From contig CALUUN010000002.1 of NCBI GenBank assembly GCA_944323995.1, positions 62,001 through 126,000 on the forward strand: DNA of 64,000 nucleotides, in the 5' to 3' direction. The notes under the pieces were generated by a model, which was not told the origin of the DNA, searched no databases, and worked only from the letters and a program-made list of their open reading frames with translations. Origin of the DNA: Candidatus Gastranaerophilales bacterium (GTDB lineage: Bacteria > Cyanobacteriota > Vampirovibrionia > Gastranaerophilales > Gastranaerophilaceae). The translations under genes and the position numbers were made by a program. Of this stretch, positions 53,101 through 60,151 are shown in pieces; the stretch's first letter is position 1, and the number at the start of each line of letters is the position of its first letter.

Positions 53101-54969
53101 AATCTTAAAGATGAATTGAATTCAAAAGATGAAGAAGAACCTTTTGATTTTGAGGAACATTTCAAAGAAGTACGTGAAAAAATTACCGCCGTAAAACAGG
53201 AAATAAACCTGATAAATACCGACATAACCGATGCGGTAAATTCACAATCCGAAGCCGTTCAAAACGCCCTTTCAAATCTGCAGGACAGTCTGAATGCCTT
53301 CAGCAACCTTGAAGAAAACTTGTCCGCAAAATTTGAGGAAACAACTCTGGAAAACACCTCAAAAATATCAGAAGCAATTGAAGAGGTCAAAACACTTGTA
53401 AATAACGCCGCGGAAACTCTTAATGTAAAAGATGTTATCCTCACTTCCGCAGAAGATGTTAAACGCGCAATAATAAATAAAATTACAATAAGCGACACAA
53501 GCGAAGTCATAAAACACACTGTTACATCCTCCGCTGACGACGTTAAAAAGACAATAGGCGATAAAATTTTACAAACCGGCGAAGATTTAAAAAATCTTCT
53601 CTCGGTTGCAATGAACAACGACGACATAACCTGGGCAATCGACAATTTGAAAAGCGATTTGTCCGATAAAGTTACCAGAATCTTTAACGAAAGAAATAAT
53701 CTTGTTGAAATTCTCGATAAAACAAACGAAATTTCCGGTCACAACACAAAAATATCTGAGCTTCTTGATACTTTGAATCAGAAAATCGACATAATTGCAA
53801 TGACCGACAACGATGATGACTACGAAGTTCTGGATGAAATTGACGAAGTCAAAAACATGATATCATCCCAGCGTCAGCTTCTTGAAAATACAGCCGGCGC
53901 GGAAAAAGTTAACGCAATAGAAAATCAGCTTCAAGAACTCATTGATAAAATTGACACAATTGAAAACACTGACCTGAAAGATATGCGCGAAAGCATACTT
54001 TCAACCATCCTGAATGTATTTGAACAAATTTCATTCATTGAAGAATCCGAAGACATAAAAGATTTTGTTGAAGAAAAAACCGAAGAAATAAACAAAAACC
54101 TGATTGAAGTTAAACAGCAGCTAAAACAAATTGCGAACAATGACGACGGATATTCTTATACATTGCAGGATGTGGAATCCGATATCGCAAAACTTCGGCT
54201 TGTAATTAACGATATCTCAAATTCAACCTCAAATGAAGATATCGCAGATATTTCGGACAATATTCACAAAATAGTAACCTCTGTCGAAGATTTGCAAAAT
54301 TCTCTGACACAGGAACAAATTGCCGATTTAAAATCAGATTTTGAAAAGTTATCCGAAGATATTGTAAGCATAAGTTCAAGGACTAACAAACTTCTTCTTA
54401 CATCTGATGAATCCTACAATGCGTTAAATAACGGCCTGAACGATTTCAGCAATATAGTTTATAAACTTGAAGAAAGAATTAACTATCTTGACAACACCGA
54501 AATCACTGAACGCATTGAGAAAAAACTCGACAACGTCACAAACGTTGTGACAGGTTCGGCCAACTCTGACAAAGTAATGCGCCAGGCCTTAATGTATATG
54601 GGTGAATGGATTGATACGGCAAGTGAAAATATTGAAAATATAAACGAACAAACCGAAAAAATTGATAACCTTCAATCAAACATCGACACCATATGCCGTC
54701 AGACAAACCCGATTGAAGAAATTCATTCAATAATTAAAAAGCTCGAAACCCAGACCCCGAACCAGCTTGAGCTTATCAAAACTCTTGCCGAACGTTTTGA
54801 CAAACAACAGGAAAGAATTGACCGGCTTGAAATGCAGCTTGAAAAAATTCTTTCTGCGGTGGATGATATTGATGACACCAAATTAAGCAAAAAAGTTGAT
54901 AAAATAGACAAACAGCTCGCCAAATTGAGCGGCACAATAGAAAAGCTGGCATCTTATGTTGATGAATAA
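50104..54969 (+). CDS. giant coiled-coil protein, 1,621 residues
   Basis: Not assignable to a known family. Almost the whole chain is helical coiled coil rich in Glu, Lys, Ile, Leu, Asn and Ser, with no membrane helix, signal peptide or catalytic motif; only one or two Trp and almost no Cys. It contains six repeats of about 23 residues (K.DI...pattern ending SLPQ/SAAT) and four exact-length 30-residue repeats. It could be a cytoskeletal or scaffold element, like SMC-type or filament proteins, but lacks an ATPase head. The ATG at 50104 is used; GAGG lies 12 nt upstream, and an in-frame TTG at 50086 is an alternative. glcD-like gene overlaps its end. Confidence 0.85.
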   Translation: MAQTVEELAEILDNMKLEADRNAETFDKLLQSINNKIEFMSTDTEADDLIKVYLTELKKTLEERHALVVEEFGKMETSFKSLTDEQSQLIKTSQAKEMFDTFSDNMKTIAQELYNQKELLAQYNERFAAFSADKSDKNEIITSVAAIRKDVEIINENFESSISDINSNIQSIFKNLIVMDPTAQNDIVKRELENVYLSANAILSSLHVVDQKNDDLAQTLEKISTKEDIEKAVEKLDSIATKSNEIFDKFSSLAEKSDIDSIMSKTSEISDKMNVLPLREDLRYFAEKTNELSAQISSLPQKDDLQNITHNTVENLQAKLDELSVKSELDGIIKKAEEITEKFSPVAEKSDIENVLVKSVEISEKLDSAATKQDIDPVFEQAKALETQIASLPQQSDLAGVYQTVHEFSDIIENLRTTFHSANEDTNRMINEHLDRLNSTLSDVVTEKDFTGFRHDLADFIQKIIDNSASLNENLNINKEVLEKLITEVENLDIHQNIETIANALEGLQAGFARDTEKITGDINSINEKINSLTNQPLEEKITNLNVSLFDAAESLKNMQSEVFEKLSQDNEEISKQIENLNIPANFGTLNNSMSDIREISLHGTEKISSDIENLSSKLDNLPVNNIELKIDNLNTELISNAGRLQNMHAGLTEQLSGNLREINDKIDGLNFENKFETIGSNMEILKNITAAGAEKIDNLNIQGEFETVNGNLENLKNISLTGLQKIDELNLQNRFENLNSNLENLKNISLSSAEKIDELNTACKLDTINGSIESLKDASIANAERLSGEVENISSKLDTFTTLSFESRINDIKENLEETSQKLSGFQNDVMEKLSEDDSEKFSSLHNNIDFLRETITSAQTANETSLSEKLLALRDMITSSDEAGNEKLAELRNQIEEFTDKVRTISGDTGIKISEAVAEMSAMKTEVEKISKDFTEWNYGQETRDSKIVNMISSELGELGVAISTLQDSVQAGVHHELSKNSEVVEQQINSLIEHIDNLKDELNSKDEEEPFDFEEHFKEVREKITAVKQEINLINTDITDAVNSQSEAVQNALSNLQDSLNAFSNLEENLSAKFEETTLENTSKISEAIEEVKTLVNNAAETLNVKDVILTSAEDVKRAIINKITISDTSEVIKHTVTSSADDVKKTIGDKILQTGEDLKNLLSVAMNNDDITWAIDNLKSDLSDKVTRIFNERNNLVEILDKTNEISGHNTKISELLDTLNQKIDIIAMTDNDDDYEVLDEIDEVKNMISSQRQLLENTAGAEKVNAIENQLQELIDKIDTIENTDLKDMRESILSTILNVFEQISFIEESEDIKDFVEEKTEEINKNLIEVKQQLKQIANNDDGYSYTLQDVESDIAKLRLVINDISNSTSNEDIADISDNIHKIVTSVEDLQNSLTQEQIADLKSDFEKLSEDIVSISSRTNKLLLTSDESYNALNNGLNDFSNIVYKLEERINYLDNTEITERIEKKLDNVTNVVTGSANSDKVMRQALMYMGEWIDTASENIENINEQTEKIDNLQSNIDTICRQTNPIEEIHSIIKKLETQTPNQLELIKTLAERFDKQQERIDRLEMQLEKILSAVDDIDDTKLSKKVDKIDKQLAKLSGTIEKLASYVDE
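50869..51285 (+). repeat. in-gene tandem repeat, 69/72-nt units x6
   Basis: Units start at 50869, 50938, 51007 (72 nt), 51079, 51148 and 51217. Each codes for 23-24 residues beginning K/R-x-D/E-I/L and carrying EIS/ELS-x-K/Q in the middle. Identity between units is moderate, so the duplication is old. Confidence 0.8.
52114..52473 (+). repeat. in-gene tandem repeat, four 90-nt units
   Basis: Units start at 52114, 52204, 52294 and 52384, exactly 90 nt each. Each codes for 30 residues with the core NLENLKNIS and end EKIDEL. Thirty residues is two 15-residue blocks, not a heptad multiple, which suggests a right-handed or mixed coiled coil. Confidence 0.88.
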
Positions 54970-56332
54970 AGCAATAAATGATTTACGAAAAACACTGACA
55001 CCGGAAAACGTCTTATGCGAACTTGAAGAAAGATACGCTTACGCTTTTGACGCTTCAAATTCATTTGAAAAAACCTGTTTGCCGGACGTTGTTGTATTTG
55101 CTGAAACAATTGAACAGGTGCAAAATGTTATAAAAATCGCGGACAAATATTCAATTCCCGTAATCTGCCGCGGAGCGGGTACAAATACTGTAGGCTCGTG
55201 TATCGCGGAACACGGCGGAATTATTTTAAACTTTTCCAAAATGAACAAAATCCTTGAAATTAACCGCGAAAACATGACAGCACGCGTTCAGCCCGGAGTG
55301 GTTCTGAAAGATTTAAAAAATCAGGTTGAACAACTCGGGCTATATTATCCGCCGGACCCGTCAAATCTTGCGGTATCAACCATAGGCGGCAGCATTGCCC
55401 AGAATTCTGCAGGCGCAAGATCTTTCAAATACGGGACTACAAAAGATTACGTGCTTGACTTGCTCGTTGTAACCGCAAATGGCGAACTTTTAAGAACAGG
55501 TTCCAATACAATAAAAAATGCCGCAGGATACAACCTGGGAAGCCTCTTTACAGGTTCTGAAGGCACACTCGGAATTGTTGTTGAAGCAACATTGAAACTT
55601 ATCCCCAAACCGCAGTGTACAAAAGTTATAATGGCATATTTTGATTCGCTTTCTGATGCCGCAAAATCAGTCAGCGCAATAATTGATCGGCAAATTTTGC
55701 CCGCGACAATAGATTTTATGGACAAAAATGCACTGCAAACAGTCGAACAATTTAATCCGGCAGGACTTTTAACCGATAAAGAAGCAGCTTTGATTATAGA
55801 AATCGACGGCCCGAAAAATTCAACGGATGAACAGGTAATTACAAACCTCCTGCGTCAGAGCGGAGCCTCCGCAATTCAATATTCATCAACAGAAAAAGAA
55901 GCGGAAAAAATCTGGGCAGCCCGAAGATCCTCAATGGCGGCCTGTGCAAAATTAAAACCCGATGTTACAACAGATGATGTAATAGTTCCGCGTGAAAATC
56001 TTCCGGAACTTGTCAACGGCATCCACGAAATTTGTAAAAAATACAACCTCACGGTCTGTCTGATAGGACATGTCGGCGACGGCAGCGTTCACCCGCAGAT
56101 TCCGATTGATTTTAACAACAAAGAAGAATATAAGAATTATAAACTTGCCAAAAGCGAAATCTACAATTTAACCGTAGGCCTCGGCGGAACAATTTCCGGC
56201 GAACACGGCATCGGCAGGACAAAACGCGAACATCTCCCGAAAGTCGTAAGTCCGCTTGCCCTGAATTATATGCGCGAAATCAAAAAAGTTTTTGACCCCA
56301 AAAATATTCTGAATCCGTACAAAATATTCTAA
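54962..56332 (+). CDS. glcD: FAD-linked oxidase, GlcD-like (glycolate/D-lactate dehydrogenase subunit)
   Basis: About 456 residues. The FAD-binding PCMH domain has VICRGAGTNTVGSCIAEHGG, split at the pyrophosphate loop, PPDPSNLAVSTIGGSIAQNSAGARSFKYG segments, and NAAGYNLGSLFTGSEGTLGI. The C-terminal oxidase domain has IGHVGDGSVHPQI and GEHGIGRTKREHL. These fit GlcD and D-lactate dehydrogenases, which oxidise 2-hydroxyacids. glcE and glcF partners are absent, so it may work alone or with ETF. It overlaps the coiled-coil gene by 8 nt (ATG at 54956 is equally possible) and has no ribosome site, so translation is probably coupled. Confidence 0.92.
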   Translation: MNKAINDLRKTLTPENVLCELEERYAYAFDASNSFEKTCLPDVVVFAETIEQVQNVIKIADKYSIPVICRGAGTNTVGSCIAEHGGIILNFSKMNKILEINRENMTARVQPGVVLKDLKNQVEQLGLYYPPDPSNLAVSTIGGSIAQNSAGARSFKYGTTKDYVLDLLVVTANGELLRTGSNTIKNAAGYNLGSLFTGSEGTLGIVVEATLKLIPKPQCTKVIMAYFDSLSDAAKSVSAIIDRQILPATIDFMDKNALQTVEQFNPAGLLTDKEAALIIEIDGPKNSTDEQVITNLLRQSGASAIQYSSTEKEAEKIWAARRSSMAACAKLKPDVTTDDVIVPRENLPELVNGIHEICKKYNLTVCLIGHVGDGSVHPQIPIDFNNKEEYKNYKLAKSEIYNLTVGLGGTISGEHGIGRTKREHLPKVVSPLALNYMREIKKVFDPKNILNPYKIF

Positions 56333-57519
56333 TTATACCATTTTACATTACGTGTTGAATACATAACGAGCGACATAATTAAAAACAGTCCGAAACTTCC
56401 TATAATAAGCGACAAATCCTGAAGCATCAAAAGTACGTACAAAAACAGGTACAACAACGCCATAATCGCACAAATTAATACAGGAAATCGTTTGCTTTCA
56501 CGTTTTAAAATAACAAAATAAGTATACAATCCTATCAGGCCTATAGTCATTGCAGCAGCAAATGAATACGCAAACCCGAACGGCAAAAATTCGGATATTG
56601 AAACCAGCAAAAGGTAAAATATAAGCATTGCACCGCCCATCATAAGATACTGGAGCTGGTGAATACGGTTTTCTTTTTCTGATGTTATTTCAAATATGAA
56701 AAATGACAAAAACGTCAATGACAGGAATAAAAATGCATACTTAACCGCACGTATTGCCATTCTGTAGTTATCCACGGGAGTCAGGAACGAAGCGCCAAGC
56801 ACCGGATTTTGCAAAGATGTTGTTGCAATTGCAGGGACAGTCCATTCCGCTTTAAAACCGGAATTTGTTACTTCTCTTTGTGCCGGCAGAAAATCTCCCT
56901 GAAAACTCGGATCCGGCCAGTTTCCGGTTATATTAATTTCGTTATTCTGTCCTTCCGGTTCTACGTATAAATTATTCAAACCTCTTATTTTATATTTTAT
57001 TTCAAAAGGAAGGGTTTCATCCGTTGTTGTCAAAACTCTTGAATATTCATTATCGTATACAGTCACAAAATCTTTTCCGGCAAATTTAATCTGCGGCTGT
57101 GAAATGAATCCCTTTGAATCACTCACCCTGAATAATAAATCCGCTTTAATTCTTTTCAAAGGGGCATAAGGATTCACAAAATCACCCTTTAAGCTGACAT
57201 CAGCAACATAAACCGGAACATGAAAAATTCCTTTTTTGCGCATTTCGACATTCACGCTGATATCAGCATTGAAGTTTCTTAATTCAAGAGGTCTTTGCGG
57301 ATTTTTCTTGTCAGAGGGATAATTCAGAATCAAAATAGGCGCATAAATTGTCTGTGAATCAGCCCACGATGCGGCTACATTTCTTACGGCCAAATCTTTA
57401 TATGATTCTCTGTCGCTTACTATATTGTCCAAAAATATTATCGGTATAAGCAGTAACAGAAGCATTCCTAAAATAATATAAAACTTTTTCACCTTACTGC
57501 TTTTTGAAACTTCATTCAT
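56329..57519 (-). CDS. creD: CreD family inner-membrane protein
   Basis: 396 residues. One N-terminal helix (about 13-30), a large extracytoplasmic strand-rich domain (35-260), then about five helices. The C-terminal block has HQLQYLMMGGAMLIFYLLLVS, split as two helices, EFLPFGFAY and the closing MYSTRNVKWYN, all typical of CreD. In proteobacteria CreD belongs to the CreBC regulon and affects envelope integrity; no creB/creC is adjacent here. Shorter than E. coli CreD by about 50 residues. AAGGAG precedes the ATG. Overlaps the glcD-like stop by 4 nt. Confidence 0.9.
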   Translation of the reverse strand: MNEVSKSSKVKKFYIILGMLLLLLIPIIFLDNIVSDRESYKDLAVRNVAASWADSQTIYAPILILNYPSDKKNPQRPLELRNFNADISVNVEMRKKGIFHVPVYVADVSLKGDFVNPYAPLKRIKADLLFRVSDSKGFISQPQIKFAGKDFVTVYDNEYSRVLTTTDETLPFEIKYKIRGLNNLYVEPEGQNNEINITGNWPDPSFQGDFLPAQREVTNSGFKAEWTVPAIATTSLQNPVLGASFLTPVDNYRMAIRAVKYAFLFLSLTFLSFFIFEITSEKENRIHQLQYLMMGGAMLIFYLLLVSISEFLPFGFAYSFAAAMTIGLIGLYTYFVILKRESKRFPVLICAIMALLYLFLYVLLMLQDLSLIIGSFGLFLIMSLVMYSTRNVKWYN

Positions 57520-57590
57520 AAAAACTCCTTTTTTTCATATTATTTATCAAATCATAACACACCGCAAGAGATTATTACTTTTTTTTAACC

Positions 57591-57596
57591 TATAAT
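57591..57596 (+). promoter_or_regulatory. -10 box, leaderless start of metallopeptidase gene
   Basis: TATAAT ends 7 nt before the ATG at 57604; no ribosome site in the gap. Confidence 0.55.
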
Positions 57597-57603
57597 AATA
57601 AGT

Positions 57604-58404
57604 ATGAAAGAGATAATAAAATATTTAAAAACTCTCGGGATAGAAGTTCATACCGGCACAAAAGCCCGCGGACACCACGGTTTTTTTCTGAAAAACCGTA
57701 TTGATATTTCAAAAAATCTTCCCGACAACAAAAAAATCCCGACGCTTATACATGAATTTGCGCACTATATCCATTTTAAACTTGAGCCTGACATGCCAAA
57801 AACCGGCGGCACATTTGAAGTTCTGTTCAAATCTTCCGATCCCGTAATTCAAAAAGAATTGATTGAAGTTACGCATTTTGTCGACGAAAATTCGCTTTGC
57901 AAAAAACTCGAATTCCACAAGTCCCTCGTAAAAGAAGAAATCAAAAAACAGGAAAAAATAATAAAAAAAGGATATCCGAAATTTCAACGTTCAAAAAAAT
58001 TCAAAGAATTTGAAAAATATATCAAAAATTCCGACGCCAAATATCTTTTAAAATACGACAGGATAAAACTGATTAAAGGCTTTTGGACCAAGAAAACCAA
58101 ACTCTATACAACAGACACAATCGAAAAAGATTTTCCGGCCATGCCTGCAGAATTTGCGGCATATATAAGGCTTTGCTCATTCAAAAAGAAACAGTCGCGG
58201 ATTTCCGCAAGAATAAATAAAAACAAAAAATACTACACAAAACCCTCTGAACTTTTTGCCCGATTTGTTGAAGCACTCTATATTGACCGCAAATATACCG
58301 AGGAGCTTGCGCCCGTTTCAACGGAAATTTTTTACAAACTGCTGAATGAAAATTACTACAGAGAACTTTCTATACTCTGCCGTAAATATCTTCGTATCTT
58401 GTGA
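57604..58404 (+). CDS. putative zinc metallopeptidase (HEFAH), 266 residues
   Basis: The gluzincin motif HEFAH is at residues 50-54 (LIHEFAHYIHFKL), in a helix after a short strand, like ImmA/IrrE-type and polyvalent-protein peptidases. A candidate third ligand Glu is in KPSELFARFVEALYI near residue 223. The middle (110-180) is very Lys-rich and helical. No signal peptide, so cytoplasmic. The family is not one I can name with certainty. The last 35 nt overlap the convergent cupin gene. Confidence 0.7.
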   Translation: MKEIIKYLKTLGIEVHTGTKARGHHGFFLKNRIDISKNLPDNKKIPTLIHEFAHYIHFKLEPDMPKTGGTFEVLFKSSDPVIQKELIEVTHFVDENSLCKKLEFHKSLVKEEIKKQEKIIKKGYPKFQRSKKFKEFEKYIKNSDAKYLLKYDRIKLIKGFWTKKTKLYTTDTIEKDFPAMPAEFAAYIRLCSFKKKQSRISARINKNKKYYTKPSELFARFVEALYIDRKYTEELAPVSTEIFYKLLNENYYRELSILCRKYLRIL

Positions 58405-58744
58405 TATCTTCTTCAGAAAGATCATCACCCATCTGGATTTCAATAACTTCTATATCTTTATCATAAGGATTTTGCAGAGAATGAATTGCTTTCACCGGAA
58501 TATCAATGCTGTGCCCCGGAGATAAGAAATAATCCTTACCTTCCAAAACAACTTTTGCCATGCCCGACAGCACTACCCAGTGCTCGCTTCTGTGATTATG
58601 AGATTGCAGAGAAAGCCTTTGGCCCGAATTAACATGAATAATCTTTGACTGGAAGCCTTCCCCTTTTGCTATAACAATATAATATCCCCACGGACGAAAA
58701 TACTTTATGTTAAGTTCCTGATTGTTTTCTGTTTTTTCGGTCAT
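58370..58744 (-). CDS. stand-alone mannose-6-phosphate isomerase-type cupin
   Basis: 124 residues from the ATG at 58744, with AGGGGTGG upstream. Single cupin barrel equal to the C-terminal domain of bifunctional ManC/AlgA: YFRPWGYYIVI, then SLQSHNHRSEHWVVLSG with the metal-binding His and Glu, and the second motif with PVKAIHSLQNP. It should isomerise mannose 6-phosphate and fructose 6-phosphate or bind a sugar nucleotide pathway intermediate. No GDP-mannose pyrophosphorylase partner in the window. Confidence 0.9.
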   Translation of the reverse strand: MTEKTENNQELNIKYFRPWGYYIVIAKGEGFQSKIIHVNSGQRLSLQSHNHRSEHWVVLSGMAKVVLEGKDYFLSPGHSIDIPVKAIHSLQNPYDKDIEVIEIQMGDDLSEEDITRYEDIYGRV

Positions 58745-58899
58745 AACCACCCCTTTTATTTAATTATACTATAAAACTTTTAATAAAGAATAAAAAAACA
58801 GACCTGTTACATAAGTTTACAAATTAATAAAAAAAGTAAATAATCAAACCGCAATAAACTTTATAAATATAAGGTAATGTGTAATCGGAGAATTAGGTT

Positions 58900-59277
58900 A
58901 TGGAAAATATGATGATAACTCCTGCGATTTATCAGGATATCCCGAGCAGTTTTATGATGAGCCCGATGCCCGTAATGCCGATGATGCCTATGTACGGCTA
59001 TGGCATGTCGCCTATGAGGCCGGTGCTTGCGGATGACAAATTTGAAAAACTGCAAACCAAAAAAGAAGAAACCAAAAAAACCGCAAAAACCACCGCAATT
59101 GTTCTCGGTGCACTTGCAATCGGCGGCTGGATTTTAAGCAAACGCGTCAAACTTAAAACTCCGCAGTTCTTGACAAATCTCAAACCGAAACTTCAGAACG
59201 GTTATCAACAGGTCAAAACAGCCGTTTCCGGCGGATTGGATAAAATAAAAAACTTATTCAAAAAGAAAAAACCCTAA
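58900..59277 (+). CDS. Met/Pro-rich membrane protein, 125 residues
   Basis: Not recognised. The N-terminal ~45 residues are Met/Pro-rich (MMSPMPVMPMMPMYGYGMSPM), followed by a charged coiled segment, a membrane helix TTAIVLGALAIGGWIL (about 71-86) and a very basic C-terminus ending KKKKP. Ten or more Met in 45 residues is unusual and could bind Cu/Ag or a hydrophobic partner. Single gene with its own terminator at 59297-59324. Confidence 0.68.
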   Translation: MENMMITPAIYQDIPSSFMMSPMPVMPMMPMYGYGMSPMRPVLADDKFEKLQTKKEETKKTAKTTAIVLGALAIGGWILSKRVKLKTPQFLTNLKPKLQNGYQQVKTAVSGGLDKIKNLFKKKKP

Positions 59278-59296
59278 AAAAATATACATCCCCTTT

Positions 59297-59324
59297 AGGT
59301 AAGAATTAAATTCTTACCTTTTTT
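59297..59324 (+). terminator. intrinsic terminator of Met/Pro-rich gene
   Basis: Stem AGGTAAGAA / TTCTTACCT with loop TTAAA and a following T-run; the yajQ -10 starts 2 bases later. Confidence 0.82.
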
Positions 59325-59325
59325 A

Positions 59326-59334
59326 TGCTATAAT
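59326..59334 (+). promoter_or_regulatory. extended -10 promoter of yajQ
   Basis: TGCTATAAT; the AAGGGGG ribosome site and ATG (59355) follow with a leader of about 14 nt. Confidence 0.65.
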
Positions 59335-59354
59335 TAACAAAAAAGGGGGTAATT

Positions 59355-59855
59355 ATGGCAAAAGATTGCAGTTTTGACGTAGTATCGGAATTTGACAGAC
59401 AAGAGCTTGTCAATGCGGTTGATCAGGTAAAACGCGAGGTATCTTCAAGATTTGACCTCAAAGATTCAAATTCCGACATAAATCTGGATTCGGATAAATC
59501 AATTACTATAACCACAAATGACGAAATGAAATTGAGAAATATCTATGATATTTTGCAATCCAAACTTGTAAAAAGAAATTTAAGCATAAGGATTTTAGAC
59601 CCGCAGCCCGTAGAAAACGCTCTCGGCGGCAATGTAAGACAGGTTTATAAGTTGAAAAAAGGCTTAACTCAAGAACTTGCCAAAAAGATTTCTTCTGATA
59701 TAAAAGATATGAAAATAAAAGTTCAACCGTCAATTCAAGGCGACAGTGTAAGAGTTTCCGGCAAAGACAAAGACGATTTGCAAATGGTAATCAGGATGTT
59801 AAAACAAAATGAAGAAAAATACGATTACCCTCTGCAGTTTACAAATTACAGATAA
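59355..59855 (+). CDS. yajQ: YajQ family nucleotide-binding protein
   Basis: 166 residues, standard length. Two ferredoxin-like domains; family signatures SFDVVSEFDRQELVNAVDQ, SRFDLKDS, and the end PLQFTNYR. Homologues bind cyclic di-GMP (XC_3703) or RNA; which applies here is unknown. AAGGGGGT precedes the ATG. Followed by a hairpin at 59861. Confidence 0.95.
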   Translation: MAKDCSFDVVSEFDRQELVNAVDQVKREVSSRFDLKDSNSDINLDSDKSITITTNDEMKLRNIYDILQSKLVKRNLSIRILDPQPVENALGGNVRQVYKLKKGLTQELAKKISSDIKDMKIKVQPSIQGDSVRVSGKDKDDLQMVIRMLKQNEEKYDYPLQFTNYR

Positions 59856-59860
59856 AAATG

Positions 59861-59882
59861 AAGGCGGGACAAGTCCCGCCTT
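59861..59882 (+). terminator. GC-rich hairpin after yajQ
   Basis: Stem AAGGCGGGAC / GTCCCGCCTT with a 2-nt loop, 6 nt past the yajQ stop. The following AT-rich run is weak in U, so termination strength is uncertain. Confidence 0.7.
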
Positions 59883-59957
59883 AAAATTTATATTCCCTTT
59901 TTCCCTGTATTCATGATAACGGCAAATTTTAAAAAAACTTTAGCAGGCACACTTCGA

Positions 59958-59977
59958 CCATACCATACCATACCATA
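59958..59977. repeat. four tandem CCATA units
   Basis: CCATA repeats four times in the 296-bp gene-free gap between yajQ and the zinc-ribbon ATPase gene. Otherwise this gap holds no convincing feature. Confidence 0.7.
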
Positions 59978-60151
59978 CAGGCATTATAACAGGGTTTCAG
60001 CCCCATCGCAACAATATTTACAAAACGTTACATTTGATTTATATGTCAGATTTAAGATTAAAAATCAATTTAATTTTTTAGTGCATTTTTCCGGTGCACA
60101 TATATTTTCAATAAAATTTAACTCCGCTCCCGCGATAAAAAAAATAACATG

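Noticed and set aside
59958-59977. CCATA tandem units as part of a CRISPR array
   Set aside because: The units are 5 bp without spacers, and no cas genes occur in the window.
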